Origin: a virus
Direction: 5' to 3' (one strand)
Virus record (IMG/VR): IMGVR_UViG_3300035670_000433
Location: 1 to 43,767 of that record
DNA: 43,767 nucleotides
Below are positions 17,388-23,682 of this stretch, piece by piece (the first letter of the stretch is position 1; each line of letters opens with the position of its first letter). The position numbers and the translations under genes were made by a program. The notes beneath the pieces are model-generated. The model made no database searches. It was not told the DNA's origin and saw nothing but the letters and a program-made list of their open reading frames with translations.

Positions 17388-17543
17388 TTAGCAACTTATT
17401 TTACAAGTTGTCAAATAATATGGTATTATAAAAATATGTGCCCACTTAGGTATGGTGGGATACCTCACAAAGGCTATCGGCTAGTCCGATTGAAGCGTGA
17501 TTCGTAGAATAATCATAAAAAGACCTCAAACTGGGGTCTTTTT
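17388..17543 (+). ncRNA. Candidate small structured RNA with its own promoter and terminator
   Basis: Between minus-strand genes, the plus strand has a promoter, a run of short hairpins and a terminator, but only a 23-codon frame (from 17435, MCPLRYGGIPHKG...). Hairpins: CCCAC/GTGGG with nested GGTAT/ATACC (17440-17466), ATCGG-CTAGT-CCGAT (17477-17491), GTGATT/AATCA (17497-17515), then the terminator. The 5' end is either about 17388 or about 17436, depending on the promoter. An sRNA or a tiny leader peptide are both possible. Confidence 0.5.
17517..17543. terminator. Bidirectional intrinsic terminator
   Basis: AAAAAGACC...GGTCTTTTT with a short loop: A-tract on the left and T-tract on the right, so it works in either direction. 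It ends the plus-strand RNA and could also stop transcripts from the 38-aa gene on the minus strand. Confidence 0.8.
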
Positions 17544-17658
17544 ATTTATTCCGAGCAATTATCTCACCCAATTCAAGAATCTTATCTTGTAAAGCCTGAG
17601 CAAGGTCAAATATTTCTTCAAATTTCTTTGTTGTTTCGTTTAGTTCTTTATCGGTCAT
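17542..17658 (-). CDS. Small helical protein (38 aa)
   Basis: This 38-residue frame (MTDKELNETTKKFEEIFDLA) continues as one amphipathic helix (LQDKILELGEIIARNK) and likely forms a coiled coil. No Shine-Dalgarno site is visible and the stop lies in the terminator stem. It could be a small regulator or a chance frame. Confidence 0.4.
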   Translation of the reverse strand: MTDKELNETTKKFEEIFDLAQALQDKILELGEIIARNK

Positions 17659-17701
17659 TAGTTAAGTATGTGTCTAGATTTGAAATGTGTCAACTAGTCT
17701 A

Positions 17702-18091
17702 CTATTTACTTAATATGTTTAAAAATTCTTTTTTATCTGCTTCTGTGATGATTTTGTTATAAAACCAAGGTCGCCATAATTTTAATTCCTCTCTAATTTT
17801 ACTTCGTTGTTCTTTTAGTTTTTGGGAGATGAAGGATTTTATTTCGTCCCAACCTTGAAAAGTTAGACCATATTCACCAGCACTATTATCTATACCCCAA
17901 GGTATATCAAACTTCTCTTCAAACTCCTTCTCCCACTCTTGTATCTCTTGTGTGTTCATAGGTTTATTTGTCATTTTATTATATTTTTCAATTACTAATT
18001 CACAATCATATGTGTGTCCAGTTTCGCCGAATAAAATCTCTCCTAAGAGGAAAATCCAACCTCTGGGGTGACAAGTGCATTGTTTCTTCAT
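17702..18091 (-). CDS. Hypothetical protein with N-terminal CxC/H motif (129 aa)
   Basis: This 129-residue protein begins MKKQCTCHPRGWIFLLGEIL and has a further DCELV at about 29, giving a possible metal site (Cys5, Cys7, His8, His27, Cys30). The later part is acidic and helical (WEKEFEEKFDIPWGI, QGWDEIKSFISQKLK). The EEKFxxxxR segment also appears in the next upstream gene (EEFEEKFIKHRV), so the two may share a small domain. Function unknown. Confidence 0.65.
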   Translation of the reverse strand: MKKQCTCHPRGWIFLLGEILFGETGHTYDCELVIEKYNKMTNKPMNTQEIQEWEKEFEEKFDIPWGIDNSAGEYGLTFQGWDEIKSFISQKLKEQRSKIREELKLWRPWFYNKIITEADKKEFLNILSK

Positions 18092-18097
18092 ATATCT

Positions 18098-18391
18098 TTA
18101 TGTATTATCTTTTAATGATTCCAATATGCTGTTTAATTTTTCAATATCGTTTGGGTATACCTTTTTCAATTCTTCCATCAAAGTTACAAAGTGTGGTGTT
18201 ATCTCCTCCACCTTATCTTTTGCTCCTTGTTGGTATGCTTGGTCTAGTTTGTTGAGTATAAAGTCTACGATTTCATTAGAGGTTTCTATGCTCTCTAATC
18301 TTGGGTATCTATCTCCTCCGTGTAAGACTCTGTGTTTTATAAACTTTTCTTCAAACTCCTCTCGTATAGTATCTTTTTGTTCTTGGTTCAT
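18098..18391 (-). CDS. Hypothetical helical protein (97 aa)
   Basis: This 97-residue acidic, fully helical protein starts MNQEQKDTIREEFEEKFIKH and has further helices at about 36-60 and 65-95. It shares the short EEFEEKF element with the neighbouring 129-aa protein. It begins 1 bp after the methyltransferase gene stops and ends 6 bp before the next start, so it is in the same operon. Function unknown. Confidence 0.62.
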   Translation of the reverse strand: MNQEQKDTIREEFEEKFIKHRVLHGGDRYPRLESIETSNEIVDFILNKLDQAYQQGAKDKVEEITPHFVTLMEELKKVYPNDIEKLNSILESLKDNT

Positions 18392-18392
18392 A

Positions 18393-19160
18393 CTAGTTTA
18401 ATCTTTTACTTATAATATCTACATATTGTTTTTCTTTTTCAATAAGAATAAAATTACGATTTGTATTTTGACAAGCCTTTCCAACAGTTCCACTTCCAGC
18501 AAAACAATCTAACACAATATCCCCCTCATCTGAATATGTTTTTATTAAGTATTCCATAAGACCTACTGGTTTCTGGGTTGGGTGGAGTTTCTCTTTATCT
18601 CTATTAAACTTTATTAAGTTTTTAGGGTATCGTTTTCCATTAGATACAGTTTTAAATCCACCAACATCTTCTCTACCACCTTTTCCACCTCGCACAACAG
18701 CACTATTGCTCTTTTGTTGTCCTGATTTTATGGTATATGGTTTTCCCTCAGTAAATTGTGGGTTATATTTCATTGTAATCCCATTTTTTACAAAACTACT
18801 TGCTCCCCTTGAAAATATACATATATCTTCTGTTATCTTCAATGGTTGAAACTTACTGTTTAGAAAGTTAGTTCCATTATCTTTTTCCCATATCCAGTTG
18901 TATTTGTATTCTTTCAAATTACTTGCAATCAGTAGAGATGTAAATGGTTGTTGTGCTGTTATAACTATTGCACCATCATCTTTTATGATTCTTCTAAAAT
19001 GTTTCCACATTTCTTCAAAGTTTATTTTGCAATCCCAACTTGCAGGTGTAGTTCCATAAGGTGGGTCAATAAGAATTAATTGGATACTTTTATTTGGAAT
19101 ATCTGACATAAATTCTTCATAAGAACCTAACCATATTACATTGTATAAAAATTTGTTCAT
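18393..19160 (-). CDS. DNA methyltransferase (N6-adenine/N4-cytosine type, DPPY)
   Basis: This 255-residue AdoMet-dependent DNA amino-methyltransferase has the catalytic motif IV LILIDPPYGTTPASWD at about 29-44 and the AdoMet-binding motif I VLDCFAGSGTVGKACQ at about 218-233. This order (IV before I) marks the beta-class. A target-recognition stretch of about 110 residues lies between them with HPTQKPVGLMEYLI (motif X region) just before motif I. Length is complete for the family. No cognate restriction enzyme is adjacent, so it probably protects phage DNA against host restriction. Confidence 0.92.
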   Translation of the reverse strand: MNKFLYNVIWLGSYEEFMSDIPNKSIQLILIDPPYGTTPASWDCKINFEEMWKHFRRIIKDDGAIVITAQQPFTSLLIASNLKEYKYNWIWEKDNGTNFLNSKFQPLKITEDICIFSRGASSFVKNGITMKYNPQFTEGKPYTIKSGQQKSNSAVVRGGKGGREDVGGFKTVSNGKRYPKNLIKFNRDKEKLHPTQKPVGLMEYLIKTYSDEGDIVLDCFAGSGTVGKACQNTNRNFILIEKEKQYVDIISKRLN

Positions 19161-19162
19161 AC

Positions 19163-19438
19163 TTATTTCTTTAAAATGTGAATAATGTAATCAAGTGCTC
19201 GTAAATATTCTTCATTAGCAAACATCTGAGGAATAAGTGCGTTGAAAGTATAATACTTTTGTTCTTTCTTTATCTCACCAACCACCATATCAACTATCTC
19301 TTGTGCGAGTTGTGGGCTTCTTGTACGGAGGTCCTCTCCATCACACACATAATCATCACATTCATCATCTGCCATATAAACTCTGATTGAATTTTCTCTT
19401 ACCCAATCTACTATCTTTTGTTGTATTTGTTCTTTCAT
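19163..19438 (-). CDS. Hypothetical protein (91 aa)
   Basis: This 91-residue protein (MKEQIQQKIVDWVRENSIRV) has an acidic patch DDECDDYVCDGEDL at about 24-37 with two Cys, then helices (QLAQEIVDMVVGEIKKEQ). It stops 2 bp before the methyltransferase start. Just upstream lies the long structured RNA element, so that element may be the 5' leader of this operon. No family is recognised. Confidence 0.62.
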   Translation of the reverse strand: MKEQIQQKIVDWVRENSIRVYMADDECDDYVCDGEDLRTRSPQLAQEIVDMVVGEIKKEQKYYTFNALIPQMFANEEYLRALDYIIHILKK

Positions 19439-19452
19439 ATGTATTGTTATGT

Positions 19453-19645
19453 GAGAAGTGCCAACAGGGGCACGCAGGTTTTCACTGATATTGTAATCTT
19501 TCGGATATCACTCCAGACTACTCAAATGCGGAATGTTCACTACCCTTGCTTTCTGGTGTTAAATCGCAGAGACCACGTGTTTCTCCACTAACCTACTCGC
19601 TAATCTCATTTTTCACCGCATTACGTGCCCCTGTAGACACTCCTC
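19453..19645 (-). ncRNA. Large structured RNA element closed by an 18-bp split helix
   Basis: The two ends pair over 8 bp (GAGGAGTG / CACTTCTC) and then 10 bp (CAGGGGCACG / CGTGCCCCTG), separated by a small internal loop. Directly inside, AATGCGG pairs with CCGCATT (plus coordinates 19615-19621 and 19525-19531). The enclosed part has further hairpins (GATAT...ATATC near 19490-19512; GGAGA...TCTCT near 19568-19586). On the minus strand unpaired bases are A/G-rich (GAAA, GTGAAAA), as in folded RNAs, and that is also the direction of the flanking genes. It contains no gene. I do not recognise the family; a riboswitch-like leader of the methyltransferase operon or a free ncRNA are the options. 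Confidence 0.75.
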
Positions 19646-19653
19646 GTTAATAA

Positions 19654-19830
19654 TTATTTAATGGATTCTAAAAGAGCTTTTAATGTTTCAATATCTTGTT
19701 TATATATTTTAAATGTATATTCTAATTCCTTTCCGTTTGATGAATATACTTCAAAATGATACTCATTTTTGTTAGTATTCCCGTCTAACACTTCCATATA
19801 ATGCCTCATTATTATTTTGCTTTTGAACAT
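19654..19830 (-). CDS. Small hypothetical protein (58 aa)
   Basis: This 58-residue frame starts MFKSKIIMRHYMEVLDGNTN. It has a beta-prone middle (EYHFEVYSSNGKELEYTFKI) and a C-terminal helix (DIETLKALLESIK). The stop lies 9 bp from the edge of the structured RNA. The pattern resembles small phage beta-hairpin/helix proteins but no family is recognised. Confidence 0.55.
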   Translation of the reverse strand: MFKSKIIMRHYMEVLDGNTNKNEYHFEVYSSNGKELEYTFKIYKQDIETLKALLESIK

Positions 19831-19831
19831 A

Positions 19832-19897
19832 TTATTTATTCTTAATTATTAGTGCGTATAATCCTACTACTATCCATGCGATTGTTATGTACCACAT
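19832..19897 (-). CDS. Possible 21-aa membrane peptide
   Basis: A 21-residue frame, almost entirely one hydrophobic helix (WYITIAWIVVGLYALII) ending KNK. Its ATG follows the stop of the acidic 91-aa gene by 1 bp (TAATATG), and it ends 1 bp before the 58-aa gene. The regular spacing supports translation; the short length keeps confidence low. Confidence 0.42.
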   Translation of the reverse strand: MWYITIAWIVVGLYALIIKNK

Positions 19898-19898
19898 A

Positions 19899-20174
19899 TT
19901 AGTAATCGTAACCTTCTGGGTAACTATCGTCACCTGTTTCTAATTCAATCTCACTATCATCATCCATAAGTGCTTCCATATCTTCGTCTTCATCTTCTTG
20001 TAATTTTGTTTCTCTTTCGAGGATTGCTTTGTTTCTAAGTTGTGCTTCTGCTTCTACTAATTCGTTTTCTTCTCTATATGTTTCTATCATTTTAATTGGT
20101 AAGTTATGTATAAATTTTGCGAGGTTTTCTGATAATGGATTACCTAGAACCGTTGGTTTAATTTTGATGTGCAT
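19899..20174 (-). CDS. Acidic hypothetical protein (91 aa)
   Basis: The N-terminal half (MHIKIKPTVLGNPLSENLAK) is mixed and the C-terminal half is strongly acidic (EDEDEDMEALMDDDSEIELE). Such acidic tails suit DNA mimicry or binding to basic proteins. It overlaps the 43-aa upstream frame by 17 bp. No family is recognised. Confidence 0.6.
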   Translation of the reverse strand: MHIKIKPTVLGNPLSENLAKFIHNLPIKMIETYREENELVEAEAQLRNKAILERETKLQEDEDEDMEALMDDDSEIELETGDDSYPEGYDY

Positions 20175-20289
20175 TTTTTAAATGAATTATAAGTAACATT
20201 TTTTTAATTGCTTCAAAGTGTGAGTTTCCATAAGTTGTATAATCATGGAACTTTGCTTGATAACGATTGTTTATTTTTTGTATTATCAT
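20158..20289 (-). CDS. Small hypothetical protein (43 aa)
   Basis: This 43-residue frame starts MIIQKINNRYQAKFHDYTTY, has a middle GNSHFEAIKKM and a basic end. The layout (strand, then HFEAIKKML helix) resembles small dsRBD- or HicA-like fragments, but that is not enough to name it. It overlaps the next gene by 17 bp. Confidence 0.45.
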   Translation of the reverse strand: MIIQKINNRYQAKFHDYTTYGNSHFEAIKKMLLIIHLKNAHQN

Positions 20290-20309
20290 TTTATTTTAAT
20301 GTGAAATCT

Positions 20310-20474
20310 CTATGAGATTTTTATTAATATTAATCTTTCAAACCTTACTACCTCATGGGGGAAGTATTTACTCTCCACCCTTTTTCTTGCTCCACGTTTG
20401 CTAATGTTATGCTCTAAGGCATATTGTTCAATGGTTTGATACTCACCATTTAATTTTATTTTCATATCTGTCAT
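20310..20474 (-). CDS. Small helix-turn-helix DNA-binding protein (54 aa)
   Basis: This 54-residue protein contains YQTIEQYALEHNISKRGARK at about 12-31, the pattern of a helix-turn-helix in which NISKRGARKRV is the recognition helix, followed by a short strand (EVVRFERLILIKI) like the wing of excisionase/MerR-type proteins. The promoter in front of it is covered by a perfect 10-bp inverted repeat, so it probably represses itself. Family-level naming (Cro-like, excisionase-like) is not justified. Confidence 0.62.
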   Translation of the reverse strand: MTDMKIKLNGEYQTIEQYALEHNISKRGARKRVESKYFPHEVVRFERLILIKIS

Positions 20475-20480
20475 AACTAA

Positions 20481-20537
20481 AGCATACTACCTTTTGGGGT
20501 AGTATGCAAGTGTCAACATGTGGTTACCTGTGGATAA
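20481..20537 (-). promoter_or_regulatory. Promoter, operator-like inverted repeat and DnaA-box-like site
   Basis: On the minus strand: TTATCCACA (20537-20529), TTGACA (20516-20511), then TTGCAT (20509-20504), 17-bp spacer, TATGCT (20486-20481) and 6 nt to the ATG at 20474. The perfect inverted repeat GCATACTACC / GGTAGTATGC (20482-20491, 20498-20507) covers both promoter hexamers. It could also fold as a hairpin, but its fit to the promoter favours an operator. Confidence 0.6.
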
Positions 20538-20539
20538 CT

Positions 20540-21202
20540 TTAAAAAGGAATCTGTTCATCAATATCTTCACCAGGAAGAGCGTTGTATGCAGTTTCAGCG
20601 TTATCAACTTCTTCTCCAAATCCTTTCTTCTCTCCTAATTTAGGAATGAGTTTATCTTGAATGTATTTGATTGTGAATTTTCGGTGTTGGGCATAGTACA
20701 TCTTCCAATCTTCTGAATCCATTTCATCAACATTTTCTGGTGATGGTGCTCCATTGATTTGTTTCTTCGCTTCCTTATCGTAAAAGAAATTTTCAAGTTT
20801 CTTTCCGTCTTGGTAAATTGTTACACCACGTCTTCGCTTTCCTTTGTCATCTGCGAAGTCATAAGGATTAAGAGTAAGTGTTGTGTTTAAATTAACAGCA
20901 GGAAGTTTTTTCATAATGTCTTCGGCGAATGCTGTAGCTACTCCCATTGACACACCATATTCTTCTTCTCCATCTTGAAAGAAGATTGTGATGTTCTTTC
21001 CAAATTCTCCATCGTGGAAATTGATTCCAGTAATTTTACCTGTAAGAGATTCATATGATTTCTCCCACTTTGTTTTCTTAGAACCATCTTTTAATTCATA
21101 TTCTCGTTTCTTTGCACCTTCTGTTCCTTCTGAAACAGTCTTTCGAAATTCTCCACCAATGATTGATAGATATGTTCCTTTGTTTTGTTTTTCTTGTAAC
21201 AT
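20540..21202 (-). CDS. Single-stranded DNA-binding-like protein
   Basis: This 220-residue protein has an OB-fold-like N-terminal region: GTYLSIIGGEFRKTV, then YESLTGKITGINFHDGEFGK and ITIFFQDGEEEYGVSMGVAT, and a linker. It ends in an acidic tail DIDEQIPF, the hallmark of bacterial-type SSB C-termini that recruit replication and repair partners. No polymerase is encoded nearby, so the tail may recruit host proteins. The promoter is TAGACA-17-TATTAT. Other phage ssDNA-binding families fit equally well. Confidence 0.75.
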   Translation of the reverse strand: MLQEKQNKGTYLSIIGGEFRKTVSEGTEGAKKREYELKDGSKKTKWEKSYESLTGKITGINFHDGEFGKNITIFFQDGEEEYGVSMGVATAFAEDIMKKLPAVNLNTTLTLNPYDFADDKGKRRRGVTIYQDGKKLENFFYDKEAKKQINGAPSPENVDEMDSEDWKMYYAQHRKFTIKYIQDKLIPKLGEKKGFGEEVDNAETAYNALPGEDIDEQIPF

Positions 21203-21230
21203 AAAAATTAAATTATTTTTTAATATACTA

Positions 21231-21273
21231 ATAATAAGACCTTTTAAGGTATTTGTCTATGGGGTTATCCACA
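21231..21273 (-). promoter_or_regulatory. Promoter of SSB-like gene with inverted DnaA-box-like site
   Basis: Minus strand TAGACA (21259-21254), 17-bp spacer, TATTAT (21236-21231). TTATCCACA (21265-21273) lies 5 bp upstream on the plus strand, the only copy clearly opposed to its promoter. Confidence 0.6.
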
Positions 21274-21293
21274 ATTAAACTCTACCTGAGGCG

Positions 21294-21485
21294 TTAGCCT
21301 CTTCCTTCTACACCATGCTTTGCTATCCATTCTGGGTCTGGAACAACCACAAACTTTCCACATTTCTTACATCGTTTATAAATGATTTTAATTTCGTCTA
21401 ATTCATGACCTTCTTTTTCACAAGGTTTATGAAGGAGTTTATTTTCTATGTTGTTTTTCAATATGTCTTCGTAGTTCATTGACAT
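21294..21485 (-). CDS. Zinc-ribbon-like small protein (63 aa)
   Basis: The open frame extends to a GTG at 21497, but the ATG at 21485 (MSMNYEDILKNN) is the likelier start. Cysteines: one CEKEGH at about 23, then CKKCGKF at about 40-46, a possible zinc site with His. The tail VVVPDPEWIAKHG is short. It lies upstream of the SSB-like gene on the same strand. No family is recognised. Confidence 0.6.
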   Translation of the reverse strand: MSMNYEDILKNNIENKLLHKPCEKEGHELDEIKIIYKRCKKCGKFVVVPDPEWIAKHGVEGRG

Positions 21486-21512
21486 TAAATGTATCACATT
21501 GGATAACTATCC

Positions 21513-21521
21513 TGTGGATAA
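21513..21521 (-). promoter_or_regulatory. DnaA-box-like site TTATCCACA
   Basis: Minus-strand TTATCCACA 28 bp upstream of the 63-aa gene. A degenerate second copy (TTATCCAAT) follows at 21507-21499. It lies in the divergent region with the plus-strand lysozyme operon. Confidence 0.7.
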
Positions 21522-21622
21522 AAAACTGTACTTTTCATGAGATAATGAATATATTGAGACAGTAACGATAGAAAGGCTGTGGGTTTACCGAATATCAGAC
21601 ACGGCTCCAGAGAGGACAATAA

Positions 21623-22006
21623 ATGAAATTAACACTTCTAACACTTACATTTGCTTTTGCACTTACTCAGACAACCTTAGCAGAAGCACCCATAACAGAA
21701 TTACCAGAAGTCAATAAGATTGATTATTACAAGGATATGATTCGTTCCTATGATTGGAATGATGATATTGCTATTGCAATTATGATGGCAGAAAGTTCAG
21801 GAAAAGAAGATGTGGTTAATTGGGGAGATAATCATAATGGTTGTATTGGTAGTGCAGGATTATTTCAAATTGGTTGTGTAAACGCACCAATAGAAGAAAT
21901 GAAAGACCCTAAAAAGAATATAGAAAAAGCATATCAATTATATTCAGAAAGAGGTTGGAAACCTTGGGGGGCATATACGAATAAATCATACTTAAAATTT
22001 CTATGA
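21623..22006 (+). CDS. Secreted lysozyme/transglycosylase-like protein
   Basis: This 127-residue protein begins with a signal peptide (MKLTLLTLTFAFALTQTTLA, then EAP). The mature part has IAIAIMMAESSGKEDVVNWG with the catalytic-type Glu of goose-type/SLT lysozymes (A-x-M-x-ESSG), NGCIGSAGLFQIGCVN (the GxxGLxQI motif, with Cys on both sides) and a final AYQLYSERGWKPWGAYTN that matches the lysozyme-like end. A strong Shine-Dalgarno site (GAGAGGA) precedes the ATG, unlike most genes here. It overlaps a small membrane peptide gene. It cuts peptidoglycan in the periplasm or cell wall, in lysis or entry. Confidence 0.85.
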   Translation: MKLTLLTLTFAFALTQTTLAEAPITELPEVNKIDYYKDMIRSYDWNDDIAIAIMMAESSGKEDVVNWGDNHNGCIGSAGLFQIGCVNAPIEEMKDPKKNIEKAYQLYSERGWKPWGAYTNKSYLKFL

Positions 22007-22119
22007 AAGAGTTTTTAAGAGTAGCATTGTTCATAATACTTGCACCACTCTTTTTAGGTATTGCTTTATTTATGCACATGTTCTACCAAAAATGGTTGGA
22101 CTTAGGAAACTTCTCCTGA
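22003..22119 (+). CDS. Small membrane protein, possible holin-like (38 aa)
   Basis: A 38-residue frame overlapping the lysozyme-like stop codon (ATGA). It has one hydrophobic helix (LRVALFIILAPLFLGIALFM) and a short polar tail (YQKWLDLGNFS). Pairing with a lysozyme-like gene suggests a holin- or pinholin-like role; size is at the low end. A terminator follows after 12 bp. Confidence 0.55.
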   Translation: MKEFLRVALFIILAPLFLGIALFMHMFYQKWLDLGNFS

Positions 22120-22131
22120 TAGAATATAAGT

Positions 22132-22163
22132 GTTGGGTTTTTATTATTTTCCCCAACTTTTTT
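22132..22163 (+). terminator. Intrinsic terminator of the lysozyme operon
   Basis: GTTGGG (22132-22137) and CCCAAC (22152-22157) followed by TTTTTT. Confidence 0.75.
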
Positions 22164-22182
22164 ACGACTATTCGACTTACTT

Positions 22183-22208
22183 AACACCCTATACCCTGGG
22201 GTGTTTTG
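22183..22208 (+). terminator. Second hairpin/terminator
   Basis: AACACCC (22183-22189) and GGGTGTT (22199-22205) followed by TTGTG; probably backs up the preceding terminator. Confidence 0.55.
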
Positions 22209-22271
22209 TGTTAATAAGTCTATATACACATTTTTATAACAGGAGTAGAATTAAGTAAGGAGCACCTTGAT

Positions 22272-22367
22272 ATGAAAACAATACGCAATATCTACGAATG
22301 TGTTGTGGTTGTTTTGATACTACTTGTTGCTATCATCTCAATCATCATCAAACCAAACAACAAATGA
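22272..22367 (+). CDS. Small membrane peptide (31 aa)
   Basis: A 31-residue frame with one hydrophobic helix (VVVVLILLVAIISIII) after MKTIRNIYEC and a basic end (KPNNK). AAGGAG lies about 10 nt before the ATG, and the stop overlaps the ATG of the HNH-like gene, so it is probably translated. Confidence 0.55.
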   Translation: MKTIRNIYECVVVVLILLVAIISIIIKPNNK

Positions 22368-22618
22368 AAATATGTCAACACTGTGGTACTAATCAACATA
22401 TTACAGAACACCACATATACCCCAGATGTTTTTGGGGTAGGGCAAACAATCGGAAAACTGTTCCGTTTTGTATGTCTTGTCATCGTACACTCGAAATTGG
22501 GATTCTATTTTTGGAATCTCGAATTGGAGGAGTAAAGTATGGAAATCGTTTTAGACTTCATCAGTCTGAATACGATGAGATAGTCAGACAATTCTCGAAA
22601 AAGAAATTCTGTCAATGA
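22364..22618 (+). CDS. HNH-like zinc-finger protein (84 aa)
   Basis: This 84-residue protein has CQHCGTNQHITEHHIYPRCF at about 4-23 and CMSCHRTLEI at about 37-46: two CxxC zinc knuckles around an HH-I-P segment, the layout of small HNH nucleases. The last third is basic (EIVRQFSKKKFCQ). It overlaps its neighbours by ATGA on both sides. HNH proteins next to terminases help packaging, but this one is far from them; a DNA-cleaving or homing role is only possible. Confidence 0.7.
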   Translation: MKICQHCGTNQHITEHHIYPRCFWGRANNRKTVPFCMSCHRTLEIGILFLESRIGGVKYGNRFRLHQSEYDEIVRQFSKKKFCQ

Positions 22619-23115
22619 AACCATTCCACCTAAAACAAATTCGCACCTACTTACCTCCTTATTCAAAGGAATTACAGGAGATGCTGAATATCACCAAAGA
22701 GAGGACAGTAGTCTTTGAAACTGGTGTACGAGGTTTTATTTTAGGGAATCATGTACTTGCACCCCACTGTCACAAGGAAGATGCAATCGCAGAAAAAGAT
22801 GGACAAGATATTCCACTTATGTTTGAAAAAACTTGTAAGTATGGAATCTCTCGCTTTCTTCTACCCTATGATATGCCTGTCGAACCTCTGTCATTTAGAC
22901 AAAGGGCAATCCTGAAAGATACATTTCTGTTTAGAGTGTTTAATCAGATTCATCTCTGTTCTAAATTTACAGTTACGACTGGAAAAGGAATATATGGACT
23001 TGATTCACTCGACCAATTCTGTCCCGTGTTTGATAGACACGCACACTTAATTGGTATGAACAGTGGTATCTTTTGTAAGAAACTCATCTGTATACCCGTA
23101 GAACATCTTGTATGA
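22615..23115 (+). CDS. Hypothetical protein (166 aa)
   Basis: This 166-residue soluble protein starts MKPFHLKQIRTYLPPYSKEL and has six Cys and several His (APHCHKED, KTCKYG, HLCSKF, DQFCPVFDRHAH, GIFCKKLICIP) that could bind metal. It starts in an ATGA overlap with the HNH-like gene and ends in one with the 42-aa gene, so it belongs to this plus-strand operon. No family is recognised. Confidence 0.62.
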   Translation: MKPFHLKQIRTYLPPYSKELQEMLNITKERTVVFETGVRGFILGNHVLAPHCHKEDAIAEKDGQDIPLMFEKTCKYGISRFLLPYDMPVEPLSFRQRAILKDTFLFRVFNQIHLCSKFTVTTGKGIYGLDSLDQFCPVFDRHAHLIGMNSGIFCKKLICIPVEHLV

Positions 23116-23240
23116 GCTATCAACGATACTTATTTGTAGAAGTGCATGGTCGCTGGTTTTACTGGCATCAACACAAAAAAATGATGGAGGATATTGCTAA
23201 TACTGTTTACCCAGAGTTAGATTCCAAATTCATTCATTAA
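23112..23240 (+). CDS. Small hypothetical protein (42 aa)
   Basis: This 42-residue frame (MSYQRYLFVEVHGRWFYWHQ) has an aromatic and His-rich N-terminal half and a helical C-terminal half. Its ATG overlaps the preceding stop (ATGA), which supports translation. It is the last gene of the operon before a strong terminator. No family is recognised. Confidence 0.5.
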   Translation: MSYQRYLFVEVHGRWFYWHQHKKMMEDIANTVYPELDSKFIH

Positions 23241-23259
23241 ACTGTCGTCAGACAAACAA

Positions 23260-23287
23260 AAAACCCCTCTTTAATCGGAGGGGTTTT
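23260..23287. terminator. Bidirectional terminator between convergent genes
   Basis: A perfect 10-bp stem AAAACCCCTC / GAGGGGTTTT, with A- and T-tracts on the two sides. Confidence 0.88.
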
Positions 23288-23290
23288 CTT

Positions 23291-23668
23291 TTATTCTTTA
23301 CCTATATATTTTCCATCAACCCATAATGAATCTTTTTCTATATGTAATTGAAGTTCTGCTAAAATTCTCCAAGCTGCCTTTGAGAGGTGATAACACCCAT
23401 CATCATCCATCACATTACCCTTTAAATGGTCTGTAATGTGTCGTAGTGCTGCATCAAGTTGGTCAGTTGACTTCTCTCTTGCCCAGTGTAGAGGTTCTCC
23501 AAAGTTATGTTGAGAATTACCAACCCAAGATGTGTGGGCTACTTCAAGTAAGGCATCTGGGAAATACGCCAAAACACCAGTCGCAAGGGGTCGTTCCTTA
23601 CGCCATTGTTTTTTATCAACTCCAAATTCTTTTAATACTTCTTGTTGTGGTATTAGTTTCTTTTTCAT
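23291..23668 (-). CDS. DUF5664-like dATP/dGTP diphosphohydrolase N-terminal domain protein
   Basis: This 125-residue protein carries the DUF5664 signature: LLEVAHTSWVGNSQHNFGEP then LHWAREKSTDQLDAALRHIT, and GCYHLSKAAWRILAELQLHI. Conserved His residues (HNFGEPLHWAR, RHITDH, HLSKAAW) probably form the metal-binding site. Related proteins hydrolyse deoxynucleotides or support modified-base (2-aminoadenine) synthesis in some phages, but no PurZ homologue is seen here. TAAAAT lies exactly 6 nt before the ATG. It may shift the dNTP pool or lower host dATP. Confidence 0.8.
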   Translation of the reverse strand: MKKKLIPQQEVLKEFGVDKKQWRKERPLATGVLAYFPDALLEVAHTSWVGNSQHNFGEPLHWAREKSTDQLDAALRHITDHLKGNVMDDDGCYHLSKAAWRILAELQLHIEKDSLWVDGKYIGKE

Positions 23669-23674
23669 ACTATT

Positions 23675-23680
23675 ATTTTA
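23675..23680 (-). promoter_or_regulatory. -10 TAAAAT 6 nt before ATG
   Basis: Minus strand TAAAAT, 6 nt, then the ATG at 23668. It overlaps the end of the cytosine methyltransferase-like gene. Confidence 0.4.
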
Positions 23681-23682
23681 AG

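Noticed and set aside
17468-17495. AAGGCT...GGCTAGTCCG resembles part of a Cas9 tracrRNA.
   Set aside because: No cas gene, repeat array or anti-repeat lies in the genome; a short similarity in a stem-loop is likely chance.
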